Shown piece by piece: positions 11,352 to 21,980 of a stretch of 64,000 bases of DNA (position 1 is the stretch's first letter; the number at the start of each line of letters is the position of its first letter). The stretch covers positions 212,001 to 276,000 of the forward strand of contig JACEVL010000799.1 in assembly GCA_020284085.1 (NCBI GenBank). Reading direction: 5' to 3'. Origin of the DNA: Aporrectodea caliginosa. Its lineage: Eukaryota > Annelida > Clitellata > Crassiclitellata > Lumbricidae. Below the pieces are notes generated by a model, which did not search any database, was not told the origin of the DNA, and saw only the letters and a program-made list of their open reading frames with translations. The position numbers and the translations under genes were made by a program.

Positions 11352-11392
11352 AGCGGGATTTCCGCCATATTGGCGGCCATTTTAGATATGCC
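11352..11392 (-). promoter_or_regulatory. YY1-like promoter motif pair
   Basis: The minus strand reads AAAATGGCCGCCAATATGGC, two overlapping matches to the YY1 core (AANATGGCNGC). CCGGGAAG nearby resembles an ETS site. YY1 sites of this kind sit at the start of many animal genes. It lies directly upstream of the 11048-11242 exon on the same strand. Assignment as a promoter is inferred. Confidence 0.4.
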
Positions 11393-11449
11393 CCAACCAT
11401 ACTACCGTAGAAGCTTGGAAGATGTAGCGTGGCTGCAGCAGACACTAAT

Positions 11450-12480
11450 AATCCCCTCTACTGTTCCCTTTTGTCCGTTTATCTGCGCACCCTGACATGT
11501 GGATTTCAATTATAGATAACAGCTATTGAGATCAACCAACGAAACCAAAAACTTAAAATATTTTGAGGACTGATCAGCCATTAATTAATTTCAACACTAT
11601 TAATTCTTTAATCGATTAATAAAAATGAATCTGCAGCTCTACTTAGAATGCAACAAAGGAATTAGTATAAAACTAGCCATTGCACAATATGTATATGGTA
11701 AAGAAACACACTTACCGTAGATACGCGAGTATACCGCGAGATTTTTACTCCGAATTTCGGAGCAGCAATAAGTCATTATTAATTTTGAAGCTTTCACAAC
11801 TATATTCATTCGCGATCATCGACCACTATTGTAGCTTGAAAAGTAAACACATGGCGGGTAGGCTGCTTCTCATAGTTCCGGTAGACTGTTTCCCCGCAGT
11901 TCTTATTGAAAGTAAGTAAGTAGTCTATTGAGAAGCACTAGCAAACGCTCAGCTTACAAGTAATTTGAGCGTCAGGCCTCTAATAAATCTAATAATCGAC
12001 AAATAATACGGGAATTCTAATTAAATTGCTGAAATATGCGTAGGTATTTATAGGGTCACTTATGATCTGTTGCAATTTAGTTATGGTATGCGTATAGTAG
12101 GATGACCTTTCCAGCTACATGTACATTCCAGCCTTCCAGGATGGCCATACAGATCATGTGGACAAGAGCCTCGTGCACATATTTTACGCCATCAACTGAA
12201 TTGCCCAATCAAATTAGTGCTTAGTGCTTACTTTCGGAAATGATATTTAATGTCTTTGATACCCTGTATTGCATTGAAATGAACTACATTATCGCTCACA
12301 TGTTTTATTCAGCCATTTTGCCTGTTGTCAACACTGAATGCACAGTTCAAACCTTCCATTGTCAACACAATCCCAAACTTCACTCCTGACTTGGCAGACC
12401 AAGACCTTTTGACCTGACCTGATTTACAATTCCTTACTGTTTGCTTGTTTCATATATGTAAGTAAGTACGTGCTTCATTG
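11450..12480. other. no gene seen
   Basis: AT-rich with short ORFs only; no terminal repeats or conserved motifs seen. Confidence 0.4.
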
Positions 12481-12517
12481 AACCGCCTGCAAACGCACTG
12501 CGGGAACATCGGATATA

Positions 12518-12595
12518 GTGGGAACGGACATTCCCCCGGACACTTCCCCCGAACATTTCCCCAGGACGTTTCCCCCACCCTAGGACCCCCCCCAT
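12518..12595 (+). repeat. tandem GGACATT-CCCCC words
   Basis: Degenerate units GGAACGGACATTCCCCC, GGACACTTCCCCC, GAACATTTCCCC and GGACGTTTCCCCC follow one another. They resemble the ends of the element at 55949-56563 (GGACATTGTCCCC units), so this may be one end of a related element. Confidence 0.55.
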
Positions 12596-12847
12596 ATGCA
12601 ACAATACAGGCTACACAGTATGGGAAAACCTGTTTAATGACAAAGAGAAATATTTATATGAAAACGTGTATTACGTGTCTAGGCCTATGTCTATGAACGC
12701 TAAAAAGTGTCTATAATACTGTGTCTCTAAAATCGTGTCTAAAAGCGTATCTGAGCTATAACGACTATGAATAACAGAGTCCAGGCCTATCTCAAACGTG
12801 TTCTTGAAAACTGTCTGGCATGGGTCACAACATAGCCTACACTTGCA

Positions 12848-13300
12848 CTAAATAGTTTCCTCTATTGATTTTGAGCCATCACAACGGTCCAGGCAGAGCT
12901 GGCGCAAACGTGCATGTAATTGAATCGTACTACGTTTGACCCTTTTAATCGGAGGTTGACCGCGCGCCGTCTGCTGTATGGCGGTGACTACCATCGCCTC
13001 GTCTTCTTGCAGTGCGTTTATTAGCACCCACACTGGGTCGTGGCACCACAGAAAACAGCGGCTGCATTGTATCCAAGACTGTGCGAACGGATTTTTCAAC
13101 AGACCGCCAGCAGGATTCCTACCGGCGATGTACTGCTTAATTGCCATTTCATTCATGCTCTGCTCTTTCTTCAAAGCAGATACGAATTTCCAAATTGAAG
13201 GGTGATTAGCTCCCAGAAGTTCGCTGAAGCCCCGGTGCCATCCCTCGACCGCGTTGTTGGTCTTCGGTAGGTCACCATAAACAGCATCAACACAATTCCA
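12848..13300 (-). pseudogene. MULE-type transposase tail with PHD fragment
   Basis: The minus strand at 13130-13300 reads DLPKTNNAVEGWHRGF, then HPSIWKF, then LKKEQ, the typical C-terminal stretch after the MULE transposase core (TNN.VEGWH). It runs into SWIQCSRCFLWCHDP, half of a PHD finger nearly identical in DNA to the pogo-type PHD piece at 52862-52950, and then into RKR-type MULE tail sequence. It appears to be a MULE relic carrying a PHD-derived patch. No ends were found. Confidence 0.55.
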
Positions 13301-14417
13301 AAAGGCGTTTGGTGTAACGCTTGAACTTCGGGTCGTTGCCAGTGCAACGCCTTGAGTTAGGGTACGTTAGTTCCCTTGGGGCCTTTAAGTTACGGACGGA
13401 AAACAACTCATCGGAAGGTTCAAATCCGGTATTAATATTTGTACCAGGTTCCCGGGCCTTCGGGGACCCACTCCTTTTCAAGAATAGATTAGCCCGATGC
13501 CTATTGTAAGTGGATTCTTCACACTTTGTATCTGAGTTGTTTACCCGTACTCTGTCTAACTTAGGTTCCCACTCTTGCATGTTGCTAGTATGCCAAGAGC
13601 CACTTGGTCTTCCCACCAAGCCTTTCTCAATCTCGGTCTTCCCTATTTGTTTACTCGTCGCCTTGGTGAAATCTATACTGGTAAACTCAGATTTGGGTGC
13701 TACTTCCAATCTTTGTTTTGAGTCACCTAGATTTCTAGATCTATCTCTTAAAAGTCTTTCCTCTACAATATTTCCTCTCTCTCTCTCTCTTCACATTCTC
13801 CATCTGCAATTAATGGCGGTCCTGGAAGTGGTTCCTCTGAGATTATCGGTTCAGTAATACTGTAACCTTTTCGTTCCATCAATCTCAAACTCCTTCTTAA
13901 TCTTTTACCGCTGACTTGGTCAGGCAGTATAGAAGTTCCAACTTTCCCCATCAATTCCAACGTCGGTGGCACAAGCAGAAGACGCGGTTCTTTCCTTTGA
14001 TACATTTCCGGACCTTGTAGAACTTGGATTCGTTTGTTGGATCGGCTTCCCTACCTCTTCCTCTCCAATCGGTATAATTTCCGTCGGATGATATACATGG
14101 ACTTTGGAATCTCTGTACAATTCATATCTTTGATTCATGCTTTCCTCTAACACTTCTTGTCTCTGATCAAAGTATTCAAACCTTGATTCTAAGTCTCTAG
14201 CTAAGGATAGTATCCTAATGCTCATTCTCTCCTCTAACTCAGTCACTGCAGACGTTACTTTAACCAAACCTTGAATAACTCTAGTTGAAATTAATTCCAA
14301 CTGTTGGGTTAAACTATTTAGTTCTTCTGGGTTAATTCATAAAGTTTCTTCCTTCTCCGAAGAAAGTTTAATCTCTAAATATTCATCATTCGTCTCCTAA
14401 TTCAGTTCATCTTCCAT
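13287..14417 (-). pseudogene. diverged gag copy (gypsy-like), stops and frameshifts
   Basis: This shares with the longer copies the leader TTGTTGAG just before ATG, the coiled-coil block (ISTRVIQGLVKV....L.ERMS....RF......R.EVLE), the basic LRRSLRLMERK block and the end block SDELFSVRNLKAP. Stops occur a few codons after the ATG and between the pieces at about 13900 and 13710. It is the most diverged of the gag copies here. It joins the MULE relic at about 13290. Confidence 0.7.
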
Positions 14418-14618
14418 CTCAACAATATAAACGACACACTCTTGCTTTAAGATTATTAAGCAGAATACACGATTATACAATGTACATGAATATCAATGCA
14501 ATGAAAATCTGGTCTACACAACAGACATTCTTCTCATCACAAACACTCATAAAACACAGTTATGATCACGATTAATGTTCCCGTAATTAATCTATCACAA
14601 CTTATTTGCGTCTCCCAT

Positions 14619-14621
<3 letters not shown>

Positions 14622-14707
<86 letters not shown>

Positions 14708-14725
14708 TAATAATAATAATAATAA
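14622..14725 (+). repeat. (TAA)n microsatellite inside an LTR/leader
   Basis: About 34 TAA units occur, with one slip. A shorter TAATAA tract is found at the matching position of the other copies (16533-16593, 22193-22245, 27374-27434), so it is inherited with the element and expanded here. Confidence 0.9.
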
Positions 14726-14835
14726 AGCTAGGACTTATCTTCAATATAAAGATAATGTACTTAAGTCATCCAGTTCCTTCAGAAGCGAAGATCCCGGTTT
14801 CACTTTCCTCTCTTGTACAGCTGCAGGGAACGGAA

Positions 14836-14873
14836 GGGGCGTCCAGGCACTTCTTTTTTTACACTTTAAGCAC
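14836..14873 (-). repeat. isolated hAT-type terminal repeat
   Basis: Reading the minus strand outwards gives CAGTGCTTAAAGTGTAAAAA followed by GTGCCTGGACGCCCC, nearly identical to the left end of the hAT element at 38260. No partner end was found nearby, so it is a solo end or a deleted copy. Confidence 0.7.
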
Positions 14874-14879
14874 TGGGGC

Positions 14880-15183
14880 CTACGGTATTGAATTAGCATC
14901 AATGCTTTGCATAAACGAATAAGTACTTTTTAAATAGTCAAGGCTAACTTATATTTCTTAATCTGAATATAGTAATTAAAATATATGTAATACTGAAGCG
15001 ATGCCTCAATACATATCTGAGTACGGTCCGTCCTTCAACCTCCATATTCATTCAAGTTAACCTGCTGATTTGTTTGGACTTTACATTGTTATTAATCAGT
15101 GCTGTTGTTGCCTTGTTGGTATTACTTGTGTAAGATTACATTTTCTACCAGGCTTCTGTTGCACTGTTTCTGGCAGCTAAGAA
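14880..15183. other. no gene seen
   Basis: AT-rich spacer between the isolated hAT end and the next gag copy. Confidence 0.4.
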
Positions 15184-16329
15184 TTATGCTAATATGGGAG
15201 CCGGGTCTTCCCAGTTTCTGACGTCATCTTGGATGTTATTTCCCTCGACCAATGCTCTCTCGTAGGCACGGTAGTCGGGGTTGACGTCATCCGGTGGCAC
15301 TAAGTTACGGACAGATTTAAGGTCCATGGAAGATTTAATCCCAGTATTTGTAATATGCCCGGGTTCCAACCAGTGCGGGGGCCCATAGTTAGGAGGAATG
15401 GATTGGTATCGATGCTCCTCTAACCTCTGTTCCCGCTCTTCTCTTCCATCCTTCTTCTTTCTGTCTCCGTTCAACTTAAGTACCCTTCCTGACATGTTGC
15501 TAATATGCTCAGGATCACTTCTACTTGACGCTAAACTTTTCTCGACCTCGGTTCTCTCAATATTTTCCTCGTCGCCATTTTTGAAGTCGCTGTCAGTATA
15601 CTCCAGGGAGGGTGCTAAGTCTTCCTGTTTAGTTGAGTAACCTAGACTTCGTATCTTGGGTTTCAATCTCCCAATTATGTCATCCCATATTGTCTCTTCT
15701 CCTTCTTCTGAAAATGATGGTCCTGGAAGATTAGCTTCTAAGACTGAGGGCTGTCCCTTATGGATACTTCTCTTTTCCATTAATCGGACACTCCTTCTCA
15801 ATCCTTTACCACTGAATGAATCAGGCGGTATAGAAGTTTCCTCTTCCTCATTTCCCTCGACGCAGGTGCCTTGAGCGGAAGGAACGGAGTCGCACATTGA
15901 CTCGATCCCGGACCAGGTAGGATCTGGGAACGGTTTATGAATCTGTTTCCTAATTTCTGTTATGTCTCCCTTCATTCCACTAATCTTATCTTTTCTCTTT
16001 CTTTCGTCAAACTCGTCTGTCATTAATTTAACTACCCTTCCTTCCAAGACTTCTTGTCTCTCAACCAAGTCCTGGAATCGCGCATTCATGACCTCTGACA
16101 GAGTACACAATTCCTGGCTCAACTGTTGGTCTAAATTCGTTACTGTAGTGTTCACCTTTACCAGACCTTCTATTAGTCTGCTAGAAATTACTTCAAGTTG
16201 CTTGGTCAAATCCTGTAAATAGTTTGGTTCCGTTCTCAGTGTTACTCCGCACTCAGAAGGAATTGTCTGTTCATTATCTGATTCATTATATTTCTCTGCT
16301 TCAATCTCATCATCTAAATCAGTTTCCAT
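15184..16329 (-). pseudogene. gag N-terminal copy, truncated
   Basis: This begins at METDLDDE (ATG at 16329) and carries the coiled coil, the GLRRSVRLMEKR block and one copy of the NYGPPHWLEPGH domain. It then ends abruptly after WEDPAPI at 15184. Its last 430 bp are almost identical to 20433-20860 inside the long gag ORF, and its first 740 bp are almost identical to 26444-27182. No capsid, zinc knuckle or protease remains. The frame itself is open, which suggests recent formation. Confidence 0.75.
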
Positions 16330-17543
16330 CTCAACAATAAGAATAATAAAAGAACGTCTCGTTTCAAGGTTATTCAAGCAATGATATATGGTTACAGATT
16401 ATACATGAATTACAGGATTAAATGCAAATACAACTCAGTCGCTCATCTCATTCACACGCGTAAAACTCAGTTATGATCACGATTAATCTTTATCTGAATT
16501 AACCTATCATAATCTATGTTACGTTCCCCAAAATAATAATGGTAAAGATAATAATAATAATAATGATAGTAATTATAATAATAATAATAATTCCTATTAT
16601 AAAGATAATGTACTCATCTCTCGCAATGCCTTCAGAAGCGAAGATCTCTGATCCACTTTCGTTATCGTCGACGCTGGAATTTCCTTTCCAAAACAACCAC
16701 ATCGAACGACCTTTGGAACCGCGATCTCCTCGTCTCTTTAGCTGCGAACTCTGATTCGAAGCTCAGCCCAAGACAAGTCGTTTCCTCTCCTGGCCTCAGC
16801 TTCTCTCCAACAAAGACGGACTTTCCTTTTCCTCTTCGTTGAACAATTCTCTTCGGTTGTCTCGTAAATCTTCACTCATTCACGAAACTCTCAGTTATCT
16901 TCTCTTTCTCTTTACACTTGTTCCTTAGTCTAGCGGGATCGAAGGTAGACGTCTCCTGGCTTCGTCCATAAACTCAAGGCATCGAAGATGGACGTCTCCG
17001 CTCTTCGACAATCAACCACTAGGCCTTTTCCACACTTTACTTCACCTAGTATAAAACACACCTGTCGCACTCGCAGGTAACATAGGAGGCATTACTCTTC
17101 TCCCAAACTCTTCTCCACACGAGTCGTCGCTGCATCAGACAGTCCCAGAGACTGCAGGTTCTGTACAGCTTAAACAGATCTCTGCATCCCTAGCAAGTTA
17201 TGCGGCACCTGTTCTCATGGAGCCTAACCATAAGCTCCAAATGCCTGACTACTCTGACTTCCCGAGACCGACTGACTAGCTACTGTATTTCCAATCCTTA
17301 TATCAGTACGCAAACTCACGTTTCAATGTTAGTTTACTGTAATAGGCTGCATCCTTAATTATGCATCAACCAATCACAGTTTCCTATTACCCTCAAGACT
17401 TGCCTCATTCATTAACATAAGTTCAACCCCCAACGGTGACTTGCATCTACTCCATGTTAATAAAATTATAATAACTGTTCAACGATCATAAACCTAACTC
17501 GTTTCAATCACTGTACACACAATGTTATAATTACGAGCTGAAC
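16330..17543 (-). repeat. LTR and leader (copy 3), 5' end truncated
   Basis: This matches 27183-28380 over most of its length, including the CTAGGTGAAGTAAA box, the TGATATAAGG-like promoter region and the TAA tract. Compared with the copy ending at 28514 it lacks the first 130-150 bp, so gag-protease at 17559 runs almost straight into it; the normal LTR start TGTGGAG is missing. It also contains an extra TGGAGCTTATGGTTAGGCTCCA-like stretch at about 17216-17240, absent from the other copies. The exact LTR/leader boundary is not resolved. Confidence 0.65.
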
Positions 17544-17558
17544 AAAGACAGGGCTAAT

Positions 17559-20500
17559 TCACGTTTTTATCTTCCCCCTCGCGTTTATTCTCCGCCCACT
17601 AATGGGATCCTTACTACTGTCGCCCTCACACGTCGTCGCAGAGCCCATAGGCGGCGGGCTTGATATTCCCAACCCTATATGATTCATCCATGGTTGTTCT
17701 TCTTGTTCTAAGGGTTGGTCATCGGTCTGTAGTAAAAATCGTGTTTCTCGCAATTCAATAAATTGCTGGCCCATGTTCCAAACCACGGCATTGGACTGCA
17801 ACCAAGGTAAACCTAGAATCAAGGATTCTGTCACTGGTGAAATGTGGACAGTTGTTGGAATCAATAGCTTACCTAATTCTAATTCAATGGTAGCCTGACC
17901 CAATGTTTCGACCAAACTTCCGTTGACGGCTACAATGCGTTGTGTGGACGGCTGTATATCTGAAGAACTGATCAATGTGCTTGATAGGATCGAGCAATCG
18001 GCACCAGTATCTAGGACGGAATGAATTAATTGTTGTTGATAGACGACATCCAGATAAGCTCCCTTGGTTATCTTCAATCCCCGCATGTGTAAAATGGGAG
18101 TGACTTGAGACGTACCAAATCTTACTCCGTTAGGTGCAATTGTCTCTTGGCGTCGGCCTGTCCAAAGGTTATGTGGCTGTGGCAGAGAGTGGCAGAAATG
18201 TGCGGTGTGACCTACACGTCCACAGCTCCAACATCTTCTACGGTCTGACCAAAGGGTGTCGTTGCTGGAGTTATGGGTTCCGGTTGGCAGATTCTCCCTT
18301 CTTGATGGCTGATTTATATGGTTAGTATTCGATGCCCAGCCTAGTTTATTTTCTGTTGTGTAAGCTTGACCCAATTCCAGCTGTCTAATACGTTTTTCCA
18401 GACGACTTATGGTTTGTTCACTTTCGTTTTCACTGGTCCTAATGGTTTTCACTTTTAGGGGTGCTTTCGTCGTAGTAGAATCTTCTATAGCGGCAATTGC
18501 TTGGTAGGCGGAAAGTTTCAAAGCTAAACGGTGGGCAGCTTCAAGGTCAGCGGGGTCATTCTCAAGAATCTTCATGGCAACCGTCCTAGATCTTAAGCTG
18601 TCGATGTAAGCTTTCACAATTACAAAGTGAGTATGTAAATTCTTTCTTCCCGGGTAGGCAAGATCGGAAAGACGACGGATGTCAGTCACAAGTTCTTGGA
18701 GACTTTCAGTTTCACCTTGGCGCTTCGATTGTAATTGGATCTGGAAAAGTACACGCTGATGTTGGTTACCATAGCGATCTTGCAACTTAGTAAGTAAGGC
18801 TTCTACATCCTTTGTTCCATCAGTACTTTCTTCGAATAAAATTTGAGCAGCCGGCCCTGATAATGCACAACAGAGGTGGTTGTAACTAGATTCAGGTCCC
18901 CATTGATTCTGAATCTGGCACAGACGAAAACGTTTGACAAAGACTTCAACCTCTTCAGTAGCATTAAATTCTCTCAATTTAATTCTACTAGTCGTACTTT
19001 CTTTTATTTTTGCAGTATCAGCACTCGTAGTTGGCTGAGCTATGGAATTCTCTTCTGGTTTTCGTCCATGTACTTCGTCGGTGGAGCTCTGTGTCGATAC
19101 GGTTGTTACGACTTTACAGGTAGGTAACCTCGAACATTCTCTCCTTTCTTCATTTGGCTGTCTGATGTAATCATATTCTTTGCTGGTTCCTTGCTTCAGT
19201 GGACTACTAGACTCGTAACACAATGCACCTGTCCTGTGATCTGGCTTCCACTCCCTTGTACAAATTGGTGGCTTTAAATTGTGTCTTCCTATAAGGTAAG
19301 GTTGTTCTGTTAAGTCTTCAGACTCACAATTCATCCATTCATCTTCTCGGTGAGACTCACGTATTCTACGGTTGTCGTTGTCTGGTCTGTGGAATCTTCT
19401 TGATACCTCCGATGGTTGCATCCTAACCGATGGCAAAGGTCTAGCTTTTGTAGTAATCAACTGGGTTTCATCATACCACATGGCTGGTATTGAACGTGTA
19501 TCACCTGAGTAACTTCGCTTCTTTTGATCAAACTCTTCTCCTTTCCTTGGGGTAGAGAGTATAGATGACTTAATCTTGGGATTACTTGTTTGTATATTGT
19601 CTCTGTACTGTTCCTTAATTGCTAGCTCTGGCTCATGCTTGTGGTTAGAAAATTTCAAATTAGATTCATGGCACACATGTTTAAAATTTTCCCTTGGAAA
19701 ATAATCACTAATTAATTCTCCTTTCTTTCTTTGAATAAATTGTGCTCGTGATCGTAACCTTGTTTTATCATCTTCTCCATCAATCACATTCACTTCAACA
19801 TCATGCCAAACAGGTTCATTCGTATCACTCCACATACGATTATATTGATTCACTTCGTCAACCATTCTTCCATCATCATAATCATCATTATGTAGAAGGG
19901 TCACAACGTTCTGTGGAAATCTACGACTAGGTTGTCCGACAGCAGAATCACTCTCTTTTGGGTGATCTGACCTTTCAACCTCTAATGATTTTATAAGGTC
20001 AGTTCGCATATTGTGGTTTGACTGGATCATCATACCACTGACCTGAAATTTACTAGTGCCAGAGAGAAACGAAGAGTGTTTGTCATTTCTTTGCGATGAC
20101 AACACCTCTCGTCCTCCTAAAGTAACTCTAGAGTCGGCTTTTGCTTGAATTGCTCCGCCAGACCCAACAAAAGCAATGTTCGTACCAAGGAAATGATTAG
20201 GAAAACCACCTTTTTCTTTTGTAGGTTGATTAACTTCATCATTTCGCCTCATTTGTTCGGGACAGATTTTAACGTACCTCTCTTCATTAGGTTTTTTATC
20301 CATATCAAAATCATCATCATCAACATCAACAATTGAGGGATAACCTCTCCTCTTTTGATTCAATTCAACGTCATCTTCGCTTATGGGACGACAAACAAAT
20401 TGCTTTAACTTATCGCCATCGTCGTCGCCACTTATGGGAGCCGGGTCTTCCCAGTTTCTGACGTCATCTTGGATGTTATTCCCCTCGACCAATGCTCTCT

Positions 20501-21980
20501 CGTAGGCACGGTAGTCGGGGTTGACGTCATCCGGTGGCACTAAGTTACGGACAGATTTAAGGTCCATGGAACATTTAATCCCAGTATTTGTAATATGCCC
20601 GGGTTCCAACCAGTGCGGGGGCCCATAGTTAGGAGGAATGGATTGGTATCGATGCTCCTCTAACCTCTGTTCCCGCTCTTCTCTTCCATCCTTCTTCTTT
20701 CTGTCTCCGTTCAACTTAAGTACCCTTCCTGACATGTTGCTAATATGCTCAGGATCACTTCTACTTGACGCTAAACTTTTCTCGACCTCGGTTCTCTCAA
20801 TATTTTCCTCGTCGCCATTTTTGAAGTCGCTGTCAGTATATGTGGGAACCGGCTTTTCCCGTCTTCTGACGTCATTAGATGGTGCAATCTCCTCGACTAT
20901 TGTCCGCTCACGAACCATATAGCCGGGAGTGACGTCAGCCGGGGGCCTTAAGTTGCGGACAGATTTAGAGTCTATGGAAGATTTAATCCCAGTATTTATA
21001 ATATGCCCGGGTTCCAACCAGTGCGGGGGCCCGTAGTTAGGAGGAACCAGTTTGTATCGATGCTCCTCTAACCTCCGTTCCCGCTCTTCTCTTCCATCCT
21101 TCTCCTTTCTGTCTCCGCTCAACTCAAGTACCCTTCCTGACATGTTGCTAATATGCTCAGGGTTATTTTGACACGTCGCCAAGTCTTTCTCGACCTCGGC
21201 TCTCTCGTTAGTTTTCCTCGTCGCCTTATTGAAGCTTCTCATGGTTATCTCAGGTCGGAGCGCTACTTCTAACCTTTGTGGTGAGAAACCTAAACTTCGG
21301 TCTCGATCTCGTATTCTCTCTGTTTCAATTTCTCTCTCTTCTTCTTGATACTCATCCTCCATTAATGGTGGTCCTGAAAGCGATACTTCTCGGATTGAGG
21401 GTTCAATTCCCTTCGAACTATTCTTCTCCTTCAGTCTCAAACTCCTTCTCAATCCTTCACGACCGATTGGTTCGGGCGCTATAGAAGTTCTTACTTTCCC
21501 ATTAAGGTCAACGAAGGTAACACGAGTGGAAGGCACGAAGTCTTCCTTTGACTTATCTCCGGACCTCGTAGAGACTGGGCCCGTTTTATGGATCTCTTCC
21601 CTAATTTCTGTAACTCCTCTCCTCCTCTCACTAGACTGCTCCATTCTATTTCTCTCGTCCCTTTCGTCTGTCCTCAATTTAAATAATCGCTCCTCCAACT
21701 CGTCCTGTCTGTCTCTTAAGTTTTGGAATCTAAAGTTTATGCCTTCCGACATAGAACTTAATTCCTGACTCAACTGTTGGTCTAGATTCATTACCGTCGT
21801 ATTCACCTTTACCAAACCTTCAATCAATCTACAGGAAATCACTTCTAGCTGTTTGGTCATATCTTGCAACTGAATGTTTCCTAGTCCCTGTATTTCTTCA
21901 CCTTCTAATGGAATCACTTGCTCGGTCTCTAATTCTAGTAATTCCTCTGCTTCCTTCTCATCATTTAAATCAGTTTCCAT
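17559..21980 (-). CDS. gag-protease polyprotein of a gypsy-like retrotransposon
   Basis: An uninterrupted frame of about 1470 codons starts at METDLNDE (ATG 21980; the frame is open for 12 more codons upstream). Domains in order: a coiled coil (residues about 40-110); a basic GLRRSLRLKEK block (about 185); two tandem copies of a domain containing NYGPPHWLEPGH (about 255-375 and 390-500); a long charged linker; a retrotransposon capsid domain (about 1000-1160, with LREFNATEEVEVF and L..L..RYG); a short coiled coil; a CCHC zinc knuckle CWSCGRVGHTAHFC (about 1245); and a retropepsin with LDTGADCS (about 1325). It would form particles and self-process. Reverse transcriptase, RNase H and integrase are absent, and the LTR follows 15 bp after the stop, so this is a non-autonomous deletion derivative that would need pol in trans. 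Confidence 0.85.
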   Translation of the reverse strand: METDLNDEKEAEELLELETEQVIPLEGEEIQGLGNIQLQDMTKQLEVISCRLIEGLVKVNTTVMNLDQQLSQELSSMSEGINFRFQNLRDRQDELEERLFKLRTDERDERNRMEQSSERRRGVTEIREEIHKTGPVSTRSGDKSKEDFVPSTRVTFVDLNGKVRTSIAPEPIGREGLRRSLRLKEKNSSKGIEPSIREVSLSGPPLMEDEYQEEEREIETERIRDRDRSLGFSPQRLEVALRPEITMRSFNKATRKTNERAEVEKDLATCQNNPEHISNMSGRVLELSGDRKEKDGREERERRLEEHRYKLVPPNYGPPHWLEPGHIINTGIKSSIDSKSVRNLRPPADVTPGYMVRERTIVEEIAPSNDVRRREKPVPTYTDSDFKNGDEENIERTEVEKSLASSRSDPEHISNMSGRVLKLNGDRKKKDGREEREQRLEEHRYQSIPPNYGPPHWLEPGHITNTGIKCSMDLKSVRNLVPPDDVNPDYRAYERALVEGNNIQDDVRNWEDPAPISGDDDGDKLKQFVCRPISEDDVELNQKRRGYPSIVDVDDDDFDMDKKPNEERYVKICPEQMRRNDEVNQPTKEKGGFPNHFLGTNIAFVGSGGAIQAKADSRVTLGGREVLSSQRNDKHSSFLSGTSKFQVSGMMIQSNHNMRTDLIKSLEVERSDHPKESDSAVGQPSRRFPQNVVTLLHNDDYDDGRMVDEVNQYNRMWSDTNEPVWHDVEVNVIDGEDDKTRLRSRAQFIQRKKGELISDYFPRENFKHVCHESNLKFSNHKHEPELAIKEQYRDNIQTSNPKIKSSILSTPRKGEEFDQKKRSYSGDTRSIPAMWYDETQLITTKARPLPSVRMQPSEVSRRFHRPDNDNRRIRESHREDEWMNCESEDLTEQPYLIGRHNLKPPICTREWKPDHRTGALCYESSSPLKQGTSKEYDYIRQPNEERRECSRLPTCKVVTTVSTQSSTDEVHGRKPEENSIAQPTTSADTAKIKESTTSRIKLREFNATEEVEVFVKRFRLCQIQNQWGPESSYNHLCCALSGPAAQILFEESTDGTKDVEALLTKLQDRYGNQHQRVLFQIQLQSKRQGETESLQELVTDIRRLSDLAYPGRKNLHTHFVIVKAYIDSLRSRTVAMKILENDPADLEAAHRLALKLSAYQAIAAIEDSTTTKAPLKVKTIRTSENESEQTISRLEKRIRQLELGQAYTTENKLGWASNTNHINQPSRRENLPTGTHNSSNDTLWSDRRRCWSCGRVGHTAHFCHSLPQPHNLWTGRRQETIAPNGVRFGTSQVTPILHMRGLKITKGAYLDVVYQQQLIHSVLDTGADCSILSSTLISSSDIQPSTQRIVAVNGSLVETLGQATIELELGKLLIPTTVHISPVTESLILGLPWLQSNAVVWNMGQQFIELRETRFLLQTDDQPLEQEEQPWMNHIGLGISSPPPMGSATTCEGDSSKDPISGRRINARGKIKT
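20433..20860 (-). repeat. second copy of the gag NYGPPHW domain, nearly identical to 15192-15610
   Basis: About 420 bp inside the long gag ORF are almost identical to the end of the truncated gag at 15184-15610. The neighbouring paralogous domain in the same ORF (20861-21240) is clearly diverged from it. The junction at 20838-20842 (TCAGTATA|TGTGGG) joins the two domains in frame. Confidence 0.85.

Noticed and set aside
13510..13857. Plus-strand ORFs over the gag copies (also 15398-15640, 20638-20922, 21278-21484)
   Set aside because: These are antisense shadows of the gag coding strand; identical shadows recur in every copy.
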